From NCBI GenBank assembly GCA_024640925.1, contig JAHEEB010000019.1:1-9384 (forward strand): 9,384 nucleotides of DNA. The letters run 5' to 3'. The translations under genes and the position numbers were made by a program. Position 1 is the stretch's first letter. Each line of letters starts with the position of its first letter. Of this stretch, positions 7,401-9,384 are shown one piece after another. The stretch is from Bacteroidota bacterium (GTDB lineage: Bacteria > Bacteroidota > Bacteroidia > Bacteroidales > UBA10428). The notes beneath the pieces are model-generated. The model ran no database searches. It worked only from the letters and a program-made list of their open reading frames with translations, and was not told the DNA's origin.

Positions 7401-8086
7401 TCCGGAGTTTCATCGCCGAATTCTTCCCAGATTTCAAAACCTGAATTAGGTATTATATCACTTGAACCTGAAAACCACAAGGAATCAAACAACAATTTAC
7501 TTTGTGACCTGACATAATACGGACTGGTACTGGTAATTCCAATAATACATGAATCTGGAATCGGAACAGCTTTTGGAGGAGCTATATTAAAACTCAACAA
7601 GGTATAATTAGCATGAATACCCAGGAGAGGATAAATTGTATCATATACTACAACGCCATTTTTCTTAAAAGAAATGAAAAAATTAGCAGTATCTCTCCAA
7701 GTATATATTGGTATAGAATCTTTAAAATATCCATTTATTTTTAAAGGCATACTTGTAACAGGAAAGCCCCCGGTATAAACTACTGCATTCGGATTATCAA
7801 TATTTGTAATCAACCCTCCACATATAGCATAACTAAATAAGGAGTCGACTCCCTGAACATAATTATTGAGCCTTAGGGCATAATCGCCTGTATGACTTTG
7901 AACAGCTTTTAAGGTAGCCGGAATAATGTTGTAGGTGTACTGAGTTGCATACCCCGTATTCCATTGATAGGCTTCTTCTGAAACAACAATTTTTGTCCAG
8001 TCTTCGAAACCACCGTTAGGTATATACTGAGCTTTAACAGTTGTAAAGGCAACAATTGAGAGAAAAACAAGTAAAATTTTTTTCAT
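4460..8086 (-). CDS. Large Ig/PKD/SprB-repeat surface protein, T9SS type B cargo (CHU_C domain)
   Basis: This 1208-residue secreted protein is probably a surface filament or adhesin. Residues 1-19 are a signal peptide (cleavage near VKA/Q). Two related jelly-roll modules, resembling PCMD or carbohydrate-binding domains, follow (about 21-206 and 211-381); both open with IPNxGFExW and end with (F/L)DxLWF or LDDIDF. Residues 384-1115 are a stalk of about nine Ig-like, PKD-like and SprB-like repeats. SprB-like copies ('YLWSNGA', 'YLWNDGS', 'YSWSTGD' cores) lie near 408-450, 1002-1044 and 1072-1115; a PKD-type copy with YAWNFG is at 714-797. Most repeats carry one Cys near the start and one near the end, often in a 'xGCxG' context. 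Residues 1118-1208 are the CHU_C / gliding-motility-associated domain (VITPNDDNIHDTW, IEIFDRWGRRVY, DDWGGTFNGK, DNYYYIIDL), the type B T9SS signal. The porP/sprF gene follows downstream, as expected for this cargo class. No catalytic motif is visible. Start at 8086: first Met, directly on the signal peptide. Confidence 0.92.
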   Translation of the reverse strand: MKKILLVFLSIVAFTTVKAQYIPNGGFEDWTKIVVSEEAYQWNTGYATQYTYNIIPATLKAVQSHTGDYALRLNNYVQGVDSLFSYAICGGLITNIDNPNAVVYTGGFPVTSMPLKINGYFKDSIPIYTWRDTANFFISFKKNGVVVYDTIYPLLGIHANYTLLSFNIAPPKAVPIPDSCIIGITSTSPYYVRSQSKLLFDSLWFSGSSDIIPNSGFEIWEEFGDETPDYWITHNQVPHSLILKDAMVTPSTVAHSGNLAARIESMTTGAEVKGLLQSDQTGFPAIFRPIQLTGFYKFSHKTSDVAQIKVTLFSATDSINTFTTTLPVAANYSPFSINLNYTSGIDITRVKITAVTTTNYNVTGYHGEVGSVLYLDDIDFVTPCDTFTLPDVYAPTPLCSGGNTLAVTGTWDSYLWSNGAITPTITNLSTGTYNVTVKSGVCSFTDSFTVPANTIIGLPTATTPQSFCGSATIANLSVTNGTNGTNIDWYDTITGGNVLPGSTALINGATYYAQSRNSSTGCISGRRAVKDTIYALPTATVSGSKTLCPGSSTDISIVLTGASPWNLTYTDGSSPVNVNGQVKDTLILNVSPSSAKTYTVTSVSDVHCTGTSSGNAIIDISTLPVTSDISGNTNLECSASGEVYSVDPNPANKFIWSVPSDVTIITDTSAIGVNSIQVNFGTTSANISVYQINEDGCAGSSKSLAFNLTGCPFGADFIADATDVCPNDTVLFTSTSIGTKPTTTYAWNFGTDASPLSATGIGPHKVVYSTSGRKTVELTISDGVIDTTTTKTDYISVRTLPLIEITDAKSCGYGEIVFTATTPDGSSIEFSSDNGVTVDGSDDLSPFQYAPVINSEDTIYVVARAISNIGCVGEWSDSVRGVSYPLPVTGSIQTDGSRVDGYLGVYCIGDNDTYSVNPADAPGYQWFIADLDIIREDNEISVTWNTINGSHIISVAASSDEGCLGEPSLDSVYISAPSVDIGDSIVNICKGSSHTFSTDTLFTTYLWNDGSTGQQIVVSTVDTVSVLVTDKDGCKASDTAIVVVLASPVLNLGNDTIICDEAGYVLNAGDFASYSWSTGDKGSSITVYPGIQAITLTVTNDDGCKDIDTINIMECSESLLGDIANVITPNDDNIHDTWVIKNIGLYPDAKIEIFDRWGRRVYLKEHGYHDDWGGTFNGKALPMDNYYYIIDLLGDGNQIIKGNIAIVK

Positions 8087-8336
8087 ATATAAAAAGGTCA
8101 GTTAGAAAACAAGGGTGAAAGGTAATATATATTCGTCAAATATTAAAAAGTGAACATCTATTAAATTAGTTTTTAGAGATTTGCAATGTCGTTTGGTATA
8201 TATATAATTGCTTGTATCGCAGGTATCTCAATCATCCTTTATAAAAAAGTGTGAAATAGTATCTAATCAACATAGTATCTTCTTTGGTCTGCAAGGTAGA
8301 CGCATTGGTCATTTTTGATCCTATATCTATCAAACT
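8087..8336. other. AT-rich spacer between the phosphatase and the cargo operon
   Basis: These 250 bases hold no credible gene and no RNA gene that I can recognise. They must include the 3' end of the phosphatase transcript and very probably the promoter of the cargo operon, yet no stem-loop with a T-run is visible after the phosphatase stop. A short TA run (8197-8206) and a weak 4-base inverted repeat (GTCT/AGAC around 8287-8301) are the only structure. Read-through from the phosphatase gene into the operon is therefore possible. Confidence 0.45.
8137..8144 (-). promoter_or_regulatory. Weak candidate -7 element for the cargo-porP/sprF operon
   Basis: Read on the minus strand, AATATTTG matches five of the six fixed bases of TAnnTTTG and lies about 50 bases before the ATG at 8086. 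No TTG-type -33 element stands at the expected distance. It is the best match in the 250-base spacer, but such a motif is easily found by chance in AT-rich DNA. Confidence 0.2.
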
Positions 8337-9384
8337 TTAATCGTTAATTTCAATTCCAATCAAACTTACATCATCAGTTTGTTCATACTCACCCTTCCAT
8401 TTTTCAAACTGCCCTTTTATACATTTATTCTGACCTTCCATATCCAGATTCTGAATCTCGAGAAGAAGAGTATGGAGTCGTTTCTGCAAAAACTTTTTGT
8501 TCTCGGGTCCGCCAAACTGATCAACATATCCATCAGAAAAAAGATAGATTCGATCATTCTTCTCAAGTTGGATTAGATTATTTGTAAAATAAACCGTACT
8601 TTCTGAATTCTGAATACTTTTTCTATCAGCCTTATAAACAAACACTTCATTATTCCGGACTAAAAAGAGTGGATTTCGGGCACCTGCAAACTCCAAAATT
8701 TTTGTATTCGTATCGTAAGAACAAAGTGCCATATCCATCCCATCTTTAACATCACTTCCTGAGTATCCAAATATCTCCGTAAGCAATTCGTTTAATTTAT
8801 TTAGGATTGATGCCGGTGAACAGCAATTAAATTCGTTAATAGTGCGATCTAATCCAATTTTACCTATGATACTAACAAATGCCCCTGGTACACCATGACC
8901 TGTGCAATCGGCATCGGTAAAGAAAATTTTACCGTTTTTCTCCGAAATCCAGTAAAAATCACCACTAACAATATCTTTGGGTAAGAACAGGATAAAGGAT
9001 TCGGGAAAATATTTCCTGAAAAGATCTTCTGGTGGAAGGATAGCTGACTGAATACGTTTTGCGTAGTGAATACTATCTAAAATCTGCCTGTTTTTATATT
9101 CAATATCATCATATGCATTTTTTAATACAACGTTGCGAAGCTGATAAATTTCAGCCTCTTTGCGCGATTCAGCAACGGAAAAGGCAATCTGTTGATTCCT
9201 TAATTTATTTTCTGTTTCCTTGTTAAGTATTTCTTCGCGAAGCTGAATGTAATCTTTTAAATGCTGATGAGAACTGATGTAATCTTTATCGGACTCATAC
9301 CAAACTGACAATTGATGATGGATTTCTGCCATCAGGGGTTTCATTTTCAATTCTTTCGCCAACTCAAGCGACTCGTCCAACAGT
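8337..9384 (-). CDS. TPR/coiled-coil SpoIIE-type serine phosphatase, 5' end beyond the window
   Basis: This is the C-terminal part of a cytoplasmic PP2C-like phosphatase of the SpoIIE/RsbU type, which in known cases dephosphorylates a phosphoserine protein such as an anti-sigma-factor antagonist. The frame stays open to the right edge. The TTG at 9378-9380 is preceded in frame by CTG (Leu), so it is not a start. Numbering from that TTG, residues 1-50 look like the end of a TPR array (LELAKELK...YESDKDY..SHQHLKDYI). Residues 45-115 form a charged coiled coil ending in the linker helix HYAKRIQSAILPP. The phosphatase domain spans about 116-347. Its metal-binding acids are all present: SGDFY (D141), TDADCTGHGVPG (D156, D158), DGMD (213-216), FSDGYVD (D283) and QTDDVSLIGI (D336, D337). 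It should be active. Bacteroidota often place such domains behind TPR or 7TM sensory regions, but its target is unknown. It shares strand with the cargo operon across a 250-base gap. Confidence 0.88.
   Translation of the reverse strand, partial: LLDESLELAKELKMKPLMAEIHHQLSVWYESDKDYISSHQHLKDYIQLREEILNKETENKLRNQQIAFSVAESRKEAEIYQLRNVVLKNAYDDIEYKNRQILDSIHYAKRIQSAILPPEDLFRKYFPESFILFLPKDIVSGDFYWISEKNGKIFFTDADCTGHGVPGAFVSIIGKIGLDRTINEFNCCSPASILNKLNELLTEIFGYSGSDVKDGMDMALCSYDTNTKILEFAGARNPLFLVRNNEVFVYKADRKSIQNSESTVYFTNNLIQLEKNDRIYLFSDGYVDQFGGPENKKFLQKRLHTLLLEIQNLDMEGQNKCIKGQFEKWKGEYEQTDDVSLIGIEIND

Noticed and set aside
8197..8206. TA dinucleotide run as a phase-variation tract
   Set aside because: It has only five TA units and no matching promoter elements around it, so it is within what AT-rich spacers show by chance.
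8287..8301. Small inverted repeat GTCT/AGAC as terminator of the phosphatase gene
   Set aside because: The four-base arms are too weak and no T-run follows on the minus strand.
8379..8576. Plus-strand frame of 65 codons opposite the phosphatase gene
   Set aside because: It is antisense to the conserved SpoIIE domain, including its DD and FSDG motifs; its hydrophobic composition comes from the complementary strand.
9378..9380. TTG as start codon of the phosphatase
   Set aside because: The in-frame codon before it is CTG (Leu), the frame stays open to the window edge, and the residues at this point lie within a TPR-like helix. The true start is outside the window.

Overview
The window is AT-rich and bears the marks of a Bacteroidota genome. 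There are two large secreted proteins with C-terminal type IX secretion (T9SS) sorting domains, one of type A (Por secretion tail) and one of type B (CHU_C / gliding-motility-associated C-terminal domain). There is also a PorP/SprF outer-membrane protein, a perfect TAnnTTTG -7 element, and no clear Shine-Dalgarno sequences. T9SS is essentially confined to this phylum; I cannot place the organism below phylum level.

Layout. Positions 1-95 hold a short leader with a promoter-like -7 box. Positions 96-3020 (+) encode a 974-residue secreted LamG protein built from Ig-like and carbohydrate-binding-like modules, followed by a stem-loop terminator (3058-3106). The spacer between the convergent genes (3107-3428) has no credible gene. 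It holds three REP-like palindromes and a near-symmetric bidirectional terminator (3380-3413). On the minus strand, 8086-4460 encodes a 1208-residue type B T9SS cargo, followed at once by a PorP/SprF protein (to 3429) in an apparent two-gene operon. A 250-base spacer (8087-8336) separates this operon from the 3' part of a TPR/coiled-coil SpoIIE-type phosphatase gene, which runs off the right edge (8337-9384, minus strand).

How the genes fit together. The 1208-residue cargo and the PorP/SprF protein form the standard pairing in which a type B cargo is handled by its co-encoded SprF-like partner, so they probably deliver one Ig/PKD-like filament or adhesin to the surface. The LamG protein is a second, independent T9SS cargo made only of binding modules. 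The SpoIIE phosphatase is a cytoplasmic signalling protein; its link to the secretion genes is only co-orientation and proximity.

Nothing here is clearly a new system. The best leads are the internal duplications in both cargo proteins, the periodic cysteine pairs in the type B cargo, and the REP-like cluster between the convergent genes.
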